Source of the DNA: Paenibacillus chondroitinus NBRC 15376
Lineage (GTDB): Bacteria; Bacillota; Bacilli; Paenibacillales; NBRC-103111
Length of the DNA stretch: 64,000 nt
NCBI RefSeq assembly: GCF_004000765.1
Contig: NZ_BILW01000034.1
Span: 1 to 64,000, forward strand
Direction: 5' to 3'
Shown here: in pieces, positions 25,702-35,121 of the stretch
Numbering within the stretch: position 1 is the first letter of the stretch
Layout of the letters: each line of letters begins with the position of its first letter
Translations under genes and position numbers: made by a program
Notes under the pieces: generated by a model
What the model saw: only the letters and a program-made list of their open reading frames with translations
What the model was told of the DNA's origin: nothing
The model's database searches: none

Positions 25702-27504
25702 ATGTTCTACTCGCTAAAAAACCGATTGATCGTGTTTTTCGTCGTCTTATTGTTCGTCTCTTTCGGGACGATGTCTTACTTGTTTTTTACGGAGTCACGA
25801 TCTATTATACGGTCTTATATCGAATCGTCCGCTTTCGAAAAAATGGATGAATACGGGTCATTCGTCAACATGGCGTTGGTACAAATCTATGATGTTTCAT
25901 CGATTGTTTTTAACAGCTCGACGGTGAAAAACTGGGACAATACCCTGTCAGATCCAGCCTTGCCGGCAGGTGAAAAAATGTTGGCAAACATTAATCTCAG
26001 TCAGTTTCTAACACAAACCACCAATAATTATTCGATTGTGTCGTCGGTGACGGTTTATCGGCAGGAGGGATTATGGATCACGGCGGACAATCAAATGATG
26101 AATGATTCATCGTTCATGAAGGAAGCGTGGTACGATCGTTTTAAGACAAGAGGCATTCAATGGGTGTCAGCACATAAGGATCCCATTGAACTGAATCGTT
26201 CGAAAACGTTTGACGTACTCAGTTTATTGCTGCCAATCGGCACATTCGAGCCCTTGCAATCCAAAAATATGATGAAAATTAATGTTAGCTCTCAATTTTT
26301 CCTAGAGCCGCTAAGTCGGATTCATTTAGGCGAAAAAGGTACGATTTTCCTGCTGGATGGCCAAGGTGATTCCGTTCTCGGACAACATGAATACGACTCT
26401 CACCCCGAGGCTGCCAAGCAAATGGAAGCAATCCGTAACAGTACGCAGCAGAATGGCGTCATTTATCTGGAAAATGAAGCTGGTGCTAAGGATATTATGG
26501 TTTATAAAAAGCTGAAGCTTAACAATTGGCTGTTGGTTGGCATTGTGCCTGAAGTTGATTTGTATGGCAATTTGTACAAGCTGCGCACAAGTCTATTGAT
26601 CTTTGGTTCCTTGCTGTTGGTAGGGGCAATTGCTGCGGCAATCTGGCTTTCGCACGGCATTTCGAAACCGCTCTCACGGCTGGCATCCGGGATGCGTTAT
26701 GTCCAGATGGGCGATTTTGACGGCGCCGAGAATCGGATCCCTGCTGATGAAGAGGTGCGCAATGAAGTTAGTTACGTCACGGCAACATTTCGCAACATGG
26801 TCAGTCGGCTCCGGTATCATATCAAAACAGAATTCGAGCTGAAGCTGTTAAAACAGCAGGCGGAATATAAAGCATTACTGATGCAGATTAATCCGCATTT
26901 TTTATTTAATACACTGGAGTTATTAAGCAGTTTGGCGATGCAGCATCGTACACAGGATACCGTGAAGGTCATAGAAGCTTTGGGGAAAATGATGCGCTTT
27001 TCCTTGAAAATCAGCAACGATTTAACTCCGCTTGAAGAAGAACTGACATATGTCCGCCATTATGCGTCCATTTTACAAATTCGATTTGCCGATAGGCTGA
27101 ATCTCTCGTTAGAAGAAGATGAGTCGCTTCGTTCATGTGTCATTCCCAAGTTTATTTTGCAACCGCTGATTGAAAACGCTGTAAAATACAGCTTTAAAGA
27201 GCAGGCTGAAGCAAAGGTTATTGTTAGAGTACGGCGTGAAGATCAGCGTTTAATACTCACCGTTGCTGATAACGGCACAGGAATCACATTGGACTTGCAT
27301 CAGCAGCTGCGCGCAGAGTCGTTGAATTCTCATTTTGACCATATTTTGAAAACGAGGTCGGAACAAATCGGTTTGCGCAATGTTTTGGCTAGATGCCAGC
27401 TCTACTACGGCAATTTGTTCGAGTTTGAAATTGCACCGGGTGAGCTCGCAGGCACAAGTATTTCACTGAGATTGCCTATTCAAGGAGGGAGCTTGGATGT
27501 ATAG
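25702..27504 (+). CDS. YesM-family sensor histidine kinase
   Basis: The 600-residue protein starts at ATG 25702 after AGAGGGGG. Membrane segments near residues 8-28 and 296-317 enclose an extracellular dCache-like sensor. A HAMP region follows, then the His_kinase motif ALLMQINPHFLFN with phospho-acceptor H399, and a HATPase domain with LIENAVKYSF and DNGTGI. Kinases of this type sense extracellular sugars or oligosaccharides, often through a binding protein. The response regulator gene overlaps its end by eight bases, so both are cotranslated. The solute is probably the substrate of the ABC system downstream. Confidence 0.93.
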   Translation: MFYSLKNRLIVFFVVLLFVSFGTMSYLFFTESRSIIRSYIESSAFEKMDEYGSFVNMALVQIYDVSSIVFNSSTVKNWDNTLSDPALPAGEKMLANINLSQFLTQTTNNYSIVSSVTVYRQEGLWITADNQMMNDSSFMKEAWYDRFKTRGIQWVSAHKDPIELNRSKTFDVLSLLLPIGTFEPLQSKNMMKINVSSQFFLEPLSRIHLGEKGTIFLLDGQGDSVLGQHEYDSHPEAAKQMEAIRNSTQQNGVIYLENEAGAKDIMVYKKLKLNNWLLVGIVPEVDLYGNLYKLRTSLLIFGSLLLVGAIAAAIWLSHGISKPLSRLASGMRYVQMGDFDGAENRIPADEEVRNEVSYVTATFRNMVSRLRYHIKTEFELKLLKQQAEYKALLMQINPHFLFNTLELLSSLAMQHRTQDTVKVIEALGKMMRFSLKISNDLTPLEEELTYVRHYASILQIRFADRLNLSLEEDESLRSCVIPKFILQPLIENAVKYSFKEQAEAKVIVRVRREDQRLILTVADNGTGITLDLHQQLRAESLNSHFDHILKTRSEQIGLRNVLARCQLYYGNLFEFEIAPGELAGTSISLRLPIQGGSLDV

Positions 27505-29104
27505 TGTGCTTATTGTCGATGATGAACCGGAAATTCGCCTTGGTTTGAAGCTCAAGGTGGACTGGGAATGCTTAGGCTTGAACGTTGCAGGTGAAGCAGG
27601 CAATGGAGCTGAAGCCATGGAGTGGCTGGCACAGCATCCAGCCGATGTGATCATCACAGATATGAATATGCCCGTCATGAACGGAGTTTCCTTTTTGGAA
27701 GCATGTTACGAGCAGTATCCCACTTTGCGGTTGATTGTTATTACGGGTTATGAGGATTTTCAATACGCCAAAGCGGCGATTCGCAATCAGGCAAGGAATT
27801 ATTTGCTTAAACCCGTGACCCAAGATGAACTGGCCGAAACGCTGGGCAAAATCGTTCAGGAGTTGGATGGGCTAAGGAATGAACGTGACCAGCAAGCCAT
27901 GATGCAGTGGCGGCTTTCGCAATATTATAAGGAAATGAAAGAACACTTTCTTGTCCATCTTGTCAAAGAAGAGGTAGAACGGGAGTCATTACTGCGGGAA
28001 AGAGCCAAGTGGTTTCAGCTGGATGCCTGGGAAAGCCGGCAGGTGAGATTCGTTACAGCGGGTTTGATTGAGCGTCATACGATGCAGCAGGAACGTTCAC
28101 CTGACAAATTGCGGCTGCCTTTCGAGATGCTCTGCAGAGAAGCGGCAGAGAATTCAAACGGACTGTATCATGTGTTTCGCGATGCGAATTATGCGGGATT
28201 GATGCATTTTGTTACCGCCACTGAGGAAGGGGAACTGGGAACTTTTGTACAAAACTTACATCATGCAGTAACCGAACATTTGGGATACGAGCCTGCGATT
28301 GGTACAGGTCAGACGGTAACTGGCCTAAGGCAATGGAAGGATGGTTATTTATCAGCGTTATTGGCTTGGAATTTGAAAGGTAATGATGGTTCGAATGTCA
28401 TTCAGCAGCATGGCGCCATGGAAACTGTTCTTTCCGAGGAAACGACAAAGGTGCTGCAGCGTTATGTGGCACGAGGCGATTTGGTCGCGTTTGAGCAGGC
28501 GGTTTACAAAGAATTGAGTGCCTCTATTGCCGCTTCGCAAGCTCGCTTTGTGAAACTAATTTTTCAGCTATATCTGATGCTGGATACGATGGCTTTTACG
28601 GCCGGTATTACTTTAGAGAGCAGTGAACAACTGTGGCTCCGTCCCGAGCAGGTGTGGGGCTTTGATACGGCAGCCAAGGCTCAGCAATTTCTGAATAAAC
28701 TGGCTGTGAAAATCATGGCTGGGCCGGAGAAGGACTCTCTGGATGCCGATCATTCCATGATTCAGGCTGCTGAGCAATTTATTCAAGACAATTACATGTA
28801 CGATCTGAATTTAACGATGTTAGCTGAACGATTTAATTATAATTCCTCCTATTTCTCCGAAATGTTCAAAGCCAAAGCCGGTAAAACATTTATTCAATAT
28901 ATTACGGATGTACGGATGGCGAAAGCTGTACAGCTGCTGGAGGAAACGATGCTCAGTCTGTGGGACATTGCAGAGCTGACGGGTTTTTCGAATGCAAGTT
29001 ATTTTAGTTCAAAATTTAAGCGGATGTACGGGATTTCCCCATCCGATTACCGAGTACGCCTCAAATCACCTGAAAAATTTGATAATCAACTACCGAAGAA
29101 ATAG
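27497..29104 (+). CDS. YesN-family response regulator with AraC DNA-binding domain
   Basis: The 535-residue protein has an N-terminal receiver domain (SVLIVDDEPEIRLGLK; phospho-acceptor D55 in ITDMNMPVMNG; Lys in YLLKPV). A long linker of about 300 residues follows, then two AraC helix-turn-helix motifs at about 430-520 (LAERFNYNSSYFSEMFKAK and IAELTGFSNASYFSSKFKR). It would activate the following transporter genes when phosphorylated by the kinase. The start overlaps the kinase stop, with GGAGGGAG just upstream. Confidence 0.93.
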   Translation: MYSVLIVDDEPEIRLGLKLKVDWECLGLNVAGEAGNGAEAMEWLAQHPADVIITDMNMPVMNGVSFLEACYEQYPTLRLIVITGYEDFQYAKAAIRNQARNYLLKPVTQDELAETLGKIVQELDGLRNERDQQAMMQWRLSQYYKEMKEHFLVHLVKEEVERESLLRERAKWFQLDAWESRQVRFVTAGLIERHTMQQERSPDKLRLPFEMLCREAAENSNGLYHVFRDANYAGLMHFVTATEEGELGTFVQNLHHAVTEHLGYEPAIGTGQTVTGLRQWKDGYLSALLAWNLKGNDGSNVIQQHGAMETVLSEETTKVLQRYVARGDLVAFEQAVYKELSASIAASQARFVKLIFQLYLMLDTMAFTAGITLESSEQLWLRPEQVWGFDTAAKAQQFLNKLAVKIMAGPEKDSLDADHSMIQAAEQFIQDNYMYDLNLTMLAERFNYNSSYFSEMFKAKAGKTFIQYITDVRMAKAVQLLEETMLSLWDIAELTGFSNASYFSSKFKRMYGISPSDYRVRLKSPEKFDNQLPKK

Positions 29105-29190
29105 CATTCAAAGGAGCGCCGTAAATCCTTATGATGATCCTAATGGGGGCACATCGTCCCCCGAAACGATCATGAAGGAGGAGGGCGCTC

Positions 29191-30108
29191 ATGTCATCTC
29201 TGCGAAAATCCGCCCTTTCGAGGCAAAATCGTACGGCTTATTTATTTTTATTGCCATGGCTGATCGGTTTCTTCTGTCTGACCTTAGGGCCAATGTTGGG
29301 TTCGCTGTATCTGTCGTTCACAAAATTCAATTTACTGAACAGCCCCCGGTGGCTAGGATTGGACAACTATGTGCAGATCTTCAAGGAAGACGACTCCTTT
29401 CTGCATTCGATGGGACTAACGTTCCAATATGCCTTGTTGTCCGTGCCTCTTCGATTGATATTTGCCTTAATGGTGGCAATGGCGCTGAATAAAGGAATTC
29501 GGGCGCTAGGCGTATACCGAACCGTCTACTACATCCCGTCGCTGCTCGGGGGAAGCGTTGCGATTGCCATCGTTTGGCGTAAAATATTCGACGGAGACGG
29601 ATTGTTCAACCAATTTTTGAACTTGTTTGGCATTGAGGGACCGGCTTGGGTCGCACATCCGGACTATATTTTATCCACGATCATTACATTGTCCGTGTGG
29701 CAGTTTGGATCTGCGATGGTAATCTTTTTGGCAGGACTGAAGCAAGTGCCCGCTGATCTGTATGAAGCTTCGCAAGTGGATGGTGCAGGGAAGATCAGGC
29801 AGTTTTTTCAGATTACACTGCCTTTGTTATCGCCGGTTATCTTTTTTAACCTCGTCATGAGCATTATTAACTCGTTCCAGGTGTTTACGCCAGGTTATGT
29901 GATTGGTGACGGGCGCGGGGGCCCGGTTAACTCAACCCTATTTTATACGCTGTATCTGTACTTAAAAGGATTTGCATTCTTCGATATGGGGTATGCGTCA
30001 GCGCTTGCATGGATCATGGTTGTTGTGATTGGCGTGTTAACGGCCGTTGTGTTTCTGACCTCAAAGTATTGGGTATTTTACGGCGATGGCAAGGACGAAA
30101 GGGGATGA
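29191..30108 (+). CDS. Carbohydrate ABC transporter permease (MalF/UgpA type)
   Basis: The 305-residue protein starts at ATG 29191 behind GGAGGAGG. It has about six membrane segments starting LFLLPWLIGFFCLTLGPMLGS. The EAA loop reads DLYEASQVDGAGKIRQFFQI, the contact to the ATPase. No ATP-binding gene is in the cluster; in Bacillota a shared MsmX-type ATPase usually energises such CUT1 importers. Four bases separate its stop from the next permease start. Confidence 0.93.
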   Translation: MSSLRKSALSRQNRTAYLFLLPWLIGFFCLTLGPMLGSLYLSFTKFNLLNSPRWLGLDNYVQIFKEDDSFLHSMGLTFQYALLSVPLRLIFALMVAMALNKGIRALGVYRTVYYIPSLLGGSVAIAIVWRKIFDGDGLFNQFLNLFGIEGPAWVAHPDYILSTIITLSVWQFGSAMVIFLAGLKQVPADLYEASQVDGAGKIRQFFQITLPLLSPVIFFNLVMSIINSFQVFTPGYVIGDGRGGPVNSTLFYTLYLYLKGFAFFDMGYASALAWIMVVVIGVLTAVVFLTSKYWVFYGDGKDERG

Positions 30109-30112
30109 TGCA

Positions 30113-30952
30113 ATGACTGTGAACGGGAACTATACAAAACTACTTAAACATTTGTTGATTATCGCTTTTGGCTTGCTGATGCTGTATCCCGTATTGTGGC
30201 TGATCAGCGCATCGTTTAAACCGAATCAGCTCATATTCTCAAATACAAGCCTTTGGCCATCAACATTTACATTCGATAATTATATCAATGGCTGGAAAGG
30301 GCTGCAGGGAACGACGTTTGGCCGATTTTTCCTGAATTCCGCGCAAATTTCGGTGCTTTCAGTGCTTGGAAACATCATTACGTGCTCATTTGCTGCATAT
30401 GCTTTTGCCCGTTTGGAGTTCAGATTCAAAAAGCTTTGGTTCAGCCTTATGTTGGTGACGATCATGCTTCCTTACCATGTCACGTTAGTCCCGCAGTACA
30501 TTATTTATAACAAATTTGAATGGATTAACACGTACTTGCCGCTAATCGTACCCAAATGGCTGGCTCACGATTCTTTCTTCATCCTTCTTATGGTGCAGTT
30601 CATTCGTGGTATCCCGAAAGAGCTGGATGAGAGTGCAACAATTGACGGCTGCGGACAAGGTCAAATCTATTTTCGGATTATGATGCCGCTATTGGTGCCT
30701 GCCTTAATTACAACCGCTATTTTCACTTTTATCTGGACGTGGGACGACTTCTTTTCACAAATGATTTATTTGAACAACATCAAATTGTTTACCGTTCAAC
30801 TTGGTATCCGCTCCTTGTTTGATCCTTCCGGAGAATCGGATTGGGGTGCGCTGCTTGCGATGTCTGTGCTTTCACTGGTACCGATCATGACGATTTTTCT
30901 ATCTTTCCAGAAATATTTCTTGGAAGGCATTGCGACTACGGGTCTGAAATAA
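30113..30952 (+). CDS. Carbohydrate ABC transporter permease (MalG/UgpE type)
   Basis: The ATG at 30113 behind GAAAGGGGA is preferred over an in-frame start at 30086 that overlaps the first permease, giving 279 residues. Six membrane segments are predicted by eye, and the EAA loop reads ELDESATIDGCGQGQIYFRI. YPVLWLISASFKPN is the usual N-terminal segment. It pairs with the preceding permease to form the membrane channel of a CUT1 sugar importer. Confidence 0.93.
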   Translation: MTVNGNYTKLLKHLLIIAFGLLMLYPVLWLISASFKPNQLIFSNTSLWPSTFTFDNYINGWKGLQGTTFGRFFLNSAQISVLSVLGNIITCSFAAYAFARLEFRFKKLWFSLMLVTIMLPYHVTLVPQYIIYNKFEWINTYLPLIVPKWLAHDSFFILLMVQFIRGIPKELDESATIDGCGQGQIYFRIMMPLLVPALITTAIFTFIWTWDDFFSQMIYLNNIKLFTVQLGIRSLFDPSGESDWGALLAMSVLSLVPIMTIFLSFQKYFLEGIATTGLK

Positions 30953-31001
30953 CCCGAAAAATTGAGTAGTCAACACCCGAAGAAATGACATTCTATGTAC
31001 G

Positions 31002-31030
31002 TTGAAAATGCTTTACGATCAGGGTATCAA
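31002..31030 (+). promoter_or_regulatory. Possible internal promoter before the solute-binding protein gene
   Basis: TTGAAA (31002-31007) and TATCAA (31025-31030) are 17 bases apart in the 111-base gap after the permease genes. An extra promoter would fit the need for more binding protein than permease. Confidence 0.35.
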
Positions 31031-31063
31031 CGATCATAACACGAAAAGCAGGGGGAATTTTCC

Positions 31064-32404
31064 ATGAAAAAACAGTTGATCATGACAACGTTGACCATCT
31101 TGATGGCCGTGACAACGGCTTGTTCCTCAGGAACAGGCACGGGTACTAGTAGCGGCACAACAAATGCGCCGGCGGCAAGCATGGCAAGCGGTGGTGCAAA
31201 AGCAGAACCAGTTGAACTCAGGCTGATGTGGTGGGGCGATCAAAAACGGGCAGATCGCACGAATGAGGCGCTGCGCAAGTTCGAAGAGAAAAATCCGAAT
31301 ATCAAAATTGTCGGTGAGTTCGCGCCAAGCTCCGGTTACTTTGATAAGCTTAATACGCAGCTCGCTTCCGGCACAGCACCTGATGCGTTTTTCCTTGGCG
31401 GGAACGTCGTTGATTACGCCAATAAAAACGTTTTGCTGGAGATGGACCCTTATGTAGGCAAAGAACTTGACCTTAGCGATATGGATAAATCCATGATTCA
31501 GTATGGGACATTCAAAGGCAAACTTCTACATGTCTCTGCCGGTGCCAATGCAAGGGGGATCGTTGTCAATACGGAGTTGTTCAAAAAAGCTGGAATCCCC
31601 GTTCCAAAAGACGGTTGGACATGGGAAGAATTTGGTAAAACAAGCATAGAAATTTCGGATAAGCTGGGCAAAGACGTATTCGGTACGTACAATTTCACAG
31701 TTGATGGCATGGATATCTACTTGAAGCAAAGAGGCAAGATGCTTTACGACATGGATAACGCGAAGCTTGGTTTTGAGCAGAAGGACGCGGAAGAGTGGTT
31801 CGGCTTATGGGATTCGATGACGAAAGCTGGCGGCGTGGTTACACCGGCGCTCCAAGTGTCTAACCCTCCGTCGGATACGAGCAAATCACTCGTTGTTACC
31901 GGCAAAGTGGCGATGAGCTTACTTGCTTCCAATCAGCTTGGCGCTCATCAGAACTTGATTCCGGATAAGCTGGAGTTAGTTCAACTCCCTCGCGGACCGA
32001 AAGGTACCGGTGTCGTATTCGAATCCAGCCAAGGCTTGTCCGGTTATGCCAAAACGAAGCATCCGAAAGAAGTGGCAATGCTAATGAATTACTGGATTAA
32101 CGATCCGGATGCGGCGAAAATTTTGGGCAATGACCGTGGTGTTCCTGTTACATCCAAAATGCGTGAGCTGTTGAAGAAGGATGCGAATCCCGTTGATCAA
32201 GTCATCTATGATTATACGAGCCGTGTCTCTGCAGCAACGAACAAAGAACCATTCGCGGTGAGCTACAATCCTCCTGGCAACACGGAGTATACGAAACTAA
32301 TTGAAACAACCGTACAGGAAATCGGGTTTGGTAAAAAAGATGTGAAAAAAGGCGTAGCCGATTTCTACACCGGTACGGTCAAAATTTTCAACAATAACAA
32401 ATAA
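31064..32404 (+). CDS. Extracellular sugar-binding lipoprotein of an ABC transporter
   Basis: The 446-residue protein starts at an ATG behind GCAGGGGG. It carries a lipoprotein signal ending VTTAC, so C20 would be lipidated, then a Gly/Ser/Thr linker. The mature part is a family-1 solute-binding protein, with RLMWWGDQKRADR and FEEKNPNIKIVGEF near its start. It would capture sugars or oligosaccharides outside the membrane for the two permeases. A weak hairpin follows the stop. Confidence 0.93.
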   Translation: MKKQLIMTTLTILMAVTTACSSGTGTGTSSGTTNAPAASMASGGAKAEPVELRLMWWGDQKRADRTNEALRKFEEKNPNIKIVGEFAPSSGYFDKLNTQLASGTAPDAFFLGGNVVDYANKNVLLEMDPYVGKELDLSDMDKSMIQYGTFKGKLLHVSAGANARGIVVNTELFKKAGIPVPKDGWTWEEFGKTSIEISDKLGKDVFGTYNFTVDGMDIYLKQRGKMLYDMDNAKLGFEQKDAEEWFGLWDSMTKAGGVVTPALQVSNPPSDTSKSLVVTGKVAMSLLASNQLGAHQNLIPDKLELVQLPRGPKGTGVVFESSQGLSGYAKTKHPKEVAMLMNYWINDPDAAKILGNDRGVPVTSKMRELLKKDANPVDQVIYDYTSRVSAATNKEPFAVSYNPPGNTEYTKLIETTVQEIGFGKKDVKKGVADFYTGTVKIFNNNK

Positions 32405-32423
32405 GAAAACCGCATGCGGGAGA

Positions 32424-32450
32424 AAAGGCTGCCACTGGCAGTCTTTATTT
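32424..32450 (+). terminator. Weak intergenic hairpin between binding-protein and glycosidase-like genes
   Basis: AAAGGCTGCC pairs with GGCAGTCTTT, including one G-U pair, around ACT, followed by TATTTC. It may reduce readthrough into the distal gene or stabilise the upstream RNA. Confidence 0.4.
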
Positions 32451-32479
32451 CATTGAGACAAGAAAAGAGGCTGAAACTT

Positions 32480-34135
32480 ATGAAAGAAGATGTGCTTACC
32501 AAACTTCGCGGGATTCAGACGGAGGACAAGGTCGGTGAGCTGAAAAAAGCTTCCGATGTTCAGGTAGTAAAAGAGTGGATGCAGCATGGCGTGAAATTTG
32601 CCGCCTCCTCCGATAAATTTGAGAATGTCTACTACGAGGCGCTGCGTAAGCTATTGGATTGTGTGGTGCCAACCCTCGGAGACAAGCCGATTTTACATGA
32701 AGGGGGCATCTATTTAGGTTGTTGGCTGGAGAGTACGGGGACTATTAATGCCGAGCTTCTTTCACGATTCCTACCGTCCGTTTCGCAAACGACGTATGAA
32801 ATGTTCGCCGACCACCAGCGCGAAGATGGCTTAATTCCGTATAAATTGACCGAGACGGGCCCATCGTTTAGGCAAATCCAGCTGGTGACACCGCTTGCGC
32901 GAAGTGTGTGGCATCATTATCAACTGAACGGGAAGGATCAGACCTTTCTGCGTAAAATGTACACGGCCATGCAGCGCTATGACGAGTGGCTCGCTACTTA
33001 TCGCGATACGCGCGGTACAGGCGCCGTAGAAGCGTTCTGTACGTTCGATACGGGACATGACTTGTCGCCGCGCTTCTGGCATGTACCGGACACACCGCAT
33101 AGGAATGATCCGCGGGTGTATAACCCGGATTCTCCGATTCTGCCTTTCCTTGCACCGGATTTAACGGCAAATGTGTATTGTCAGCGCCTTTATTTGGCGA
33201 AGATGGCGGAAGAGTTAGGCGAAAGCGGCGAACCGTGGCGGGAGAAAGCAGCGACCAGCTTAAATCGTTTATTCCAATACTGCTTCGATGAAGCGGATCA
33301 GTTCTTCTATGATCGGGATAAAAATGACGAGCTGGTTCGCGTTCAATCGGATATCCTTCTGCGCGTGCTAGCTTGTGAAGTTGGCGATCAAGCATTTTTC
33401 GATCAAGCGCTGAGGAAATATCTGCTCAATACGCGTAAGTTCTTTGCCAAGTATCCCTTTACTTCGATCGCGATGGATGATCCTCGATTTGATCCTTTTT
33501 CATCGTATAACAGCTGGGCAGGGCCATCCAACTTTCTCAGCCTGATCCGTGCACCGCACGCCTTTGAACATCACGGACGATTCGTAGAGCTAACGTATGT
33601 GCTGTATCCCATCATGGCGGCTTTTCATAAAATGACGCGGTTCTCTCAAGCTCTCAGTCCTTGGACAGGCGAGGAGGGGTTTACGCAAACCTACTCACCG
33701 GCTATTTTATGCGTGTTGGATTATGTTGAAAGGCTATGCGGGATTATGCCGAGACAGGATAATGAACTTTGGTTTACAGGACTGCTTCCATACGCCGTGG
33801 ATCACGGGGAAGAAATTGCTGAGGCTACGGCCTATAGTCGTCAAGTAGACGGTGTAACTTTTGAACTCGTAAATACGTTGGATCAATCGATTGTTTACCG
33901 GGATGGGAAGATGCTGATTCAGTTTCCGAATGGGTTAAGAGCTGTGACGGATCAAGAAGGAAAACTGACATCACTCATCGGGATGAGCGTTCGGACAGTA
34001 GAGGGGATCATTTCTTATGATGGGCATGAGTGGCATGTAGCTGTAAAAGGAAATGAGCGAATTGATTTGATGGATGGCATAGAGCTGAAAAAGGTTGAGG
34101 TTGATAGGGGAGTTATCGCACCGACTTATCGTTAG
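32480..34135 (+). CDS. Six-hairpin glycosidase-like protein
   Basis: The ATG at 32480 behind AAAAGAGG gives 551 residues; the open frame upstream is not used. The protein resembles the (alpha/alpha)6 barrel group of trehalase/GH63-like glycoside hydrolases: GGIYLGCWLESTGTINAELL, FADHQREDGLIPYKL, an acidic FDTGHDLSPRFW and YNSWAGPSNF. A small beta domain forms the C-terminus. It has no signal peptide, so it would act in the cytoplasm on an imported oligosaccharide. Exact linkage and family number cannot be assigned. Confidence 0.7.
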   Translation: MKEDVLTKLRGIQTEDKVGELKKASDVQVVKEWMQHGVKFAASSDKFENVYYEALRKLLDCVVPTLGDKPILHEGGIYLGCWLESTGTINAELLSRFLPSVSQTTYEMFADHQREDGLIPYKLTETGPSFRQIQLVTPLARSVWHHYQLNGKDQTFLRKMYTAMQRYDEWLATYRDTRGTGAVEAFCTFDTGHDLSPRFWHVPDTPHRNDPRVYNPDSPILPFLAPDLTANVYCQRLYLAKMAEELGESGEPWREKAATSLNRLFQYCFDEADQFFYDRDKNDELVRVQSDILLRVLACEVGDQAFFDQALRKYLLNTRKFFAKYPFTSIAMDDPRFDPFSSYNSWAGPSNFLSLIRAPHAFEHHGRFVELTYVLYPIMAAFHKMTRFSQALSPWTGEEGFTQTYSPAILCVLDYVERLCGIMPRQDNELWFTGLLPYAVDHGEEIAEATAYSRQVDGVTFELVNTLDQSIVYRDGKMLIQFPNGLRAVTDQEGKLTSLIGMSVRTVEGIISYDGHEWHVAVKGNERIDLMDGIELKKVEVDRGVIAPTYR

Positions 34136-34214
34136 TTCTATGTAAATAACCAAGTATAACCTCTCATCGATTAACAAATAATACCGTTGTTATGAGAAGG
34201 AGGGTATCCAAGTT

Positions 34215-35033
34215 ATGGTTGGAAATCGAAGCAAGCGGGGCATCGCTCTGTTAGCCGTCCTGTTGGTTATACTTGCTGCCTCAGGGTGCGGGAAACAGGA
34301 AACGGTCAAAGTCGGCATTGAGCAAAACTTCCGTCCGTTCACGTATACGGAAAACGGGGATAAGAAGGGCTTCGAGGTTGATTTGTGGCAAGCAATTGCG
34401 AAAAAAGCGGACATTAAGTATGAACTCGTTCCCATGGAGCATGGAGAACTCATCAAGAGCGTCAAATCTGGCGCAGTTGATCTGGCGATTGCCGGTATGA
34501 CGGTCAGCAATGCCCGCAAGAATAATTTTGAATACTCCAGTCCTTATTTTCAAACAGGGCTGGTCGTCTTGACATCTACCGACAATGGTGTCATTAAAAG
34601 CAAGGAGGATTTAGCTCAAAAAGTGGTAGCCACCAAAAACGGATCGACCGCTTTTAACTACGCAGGTGAAATTCAAGGGGCAAAAATACGGAGCTATTCC
34701 AATGTCGCTGATGTCTACAACGAGTTAAAAAACAATACGGTGGATGCCGCTATTTTCGATGAGCGTAACGCCCATGATTTTCTACAGGACAAAGCGCAAG
34801 GGCAAGTGAAAATGGTTGGAGAAATGTTTAACAAAGAGCGATACGCCGTCGTTGGGAAGAAACGCAATAAATATATCGGCAAAGTGAACAAAGGCATCGA
34901 AGCTGTCAGCAAAGACGGAACTTACGAAACGATGTATACGAAGTGGTTTGGCGCGAAGCCGGATCAAATGCCGGATAAGATAAAAAAAGATATGGAGTAC
35001 GAAATGCAGCACGAAACCGTGAATGGTCGCTAA
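34215..35033 (+). CDS. Amino-acid-type ABC transporter solute-binding lipoprotein, orphan
   Basis: The 272-residue protein starts at an ATG behind AGAAGGAGG. The signal ends LAASGC with C25 as lipid anchor. The mature part is a family-3 binding protein: VKVGIEQNFRPFTYTENGDK near 30, GFEVDLWQAIAKKA, DLAIAGMTVSNARK, and KWFGAKPDQ at the end. Such proteins bind polar amino acids. No permease or ATPase gene is adjacent, so it must serve a distant transporter or a sensor. An interrupted dyad (TCTCAT and AACAA at 34162-34177 against TTGTT-ATGAGA at 34187-34197) precedes its ribosome site. Confidence 0.9.
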   Translation: MVGNRSKRGIALLAVLLVILAASGCGKQETVKVGIEQNFRPFTYTENGDKKGFEVDLWQAIAKKADIKYELVPMEHGELIKSVKSGAVDLAIAGMTVSNARKNNFEYSSPYFQTGLVVLTSTDNGVIKSKEDLAQKVVATKNGSTAFNYAGEIQGAKIRSYSNVADVYNELKNNTVDAAIFDERNAHDFLQDKAQGQVKMVGEMFNKERYAVVGKKRNKYIGKVNKGIEAVSKDGTYETMYTKWFGAKPDQMPDKIKKDMEYEMQHETVNGR

Positions 35034-35070
35034 ATGGCGGCCTTTATTGCTTTATTGGCGACCCTTCCGG

Positions 35071-35101
35071 TTGACATGGAGTATACTCCAGGCGATAAAA
35101 T
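35071..35101 (+). promoter_or_regulatory. MerR-type promoter with 14-base palindromic operator
   Basis: TTGACA (35071-35076) and TAAAAT (35096-35101) are separated by 19 bases, the overlong spacer typical of MerR-controlled promoters. The spacer holds TGGAGTATACTCCA, a perfect palindrome at 35077-35090. The merR gene starts 21 bases later, so autoregulation is likely. Confidence 0.85.
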
Positions 35102-35121
35102 TGTTACAAAGGAGGCTTGGT

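Noticed and set aside
29105-29190. Start of a longer upstream coding frame before the first permease
   Set aside because: The open frame (166 codons) overlaps the regulator and permease genes in another phase and shows no family pattern.
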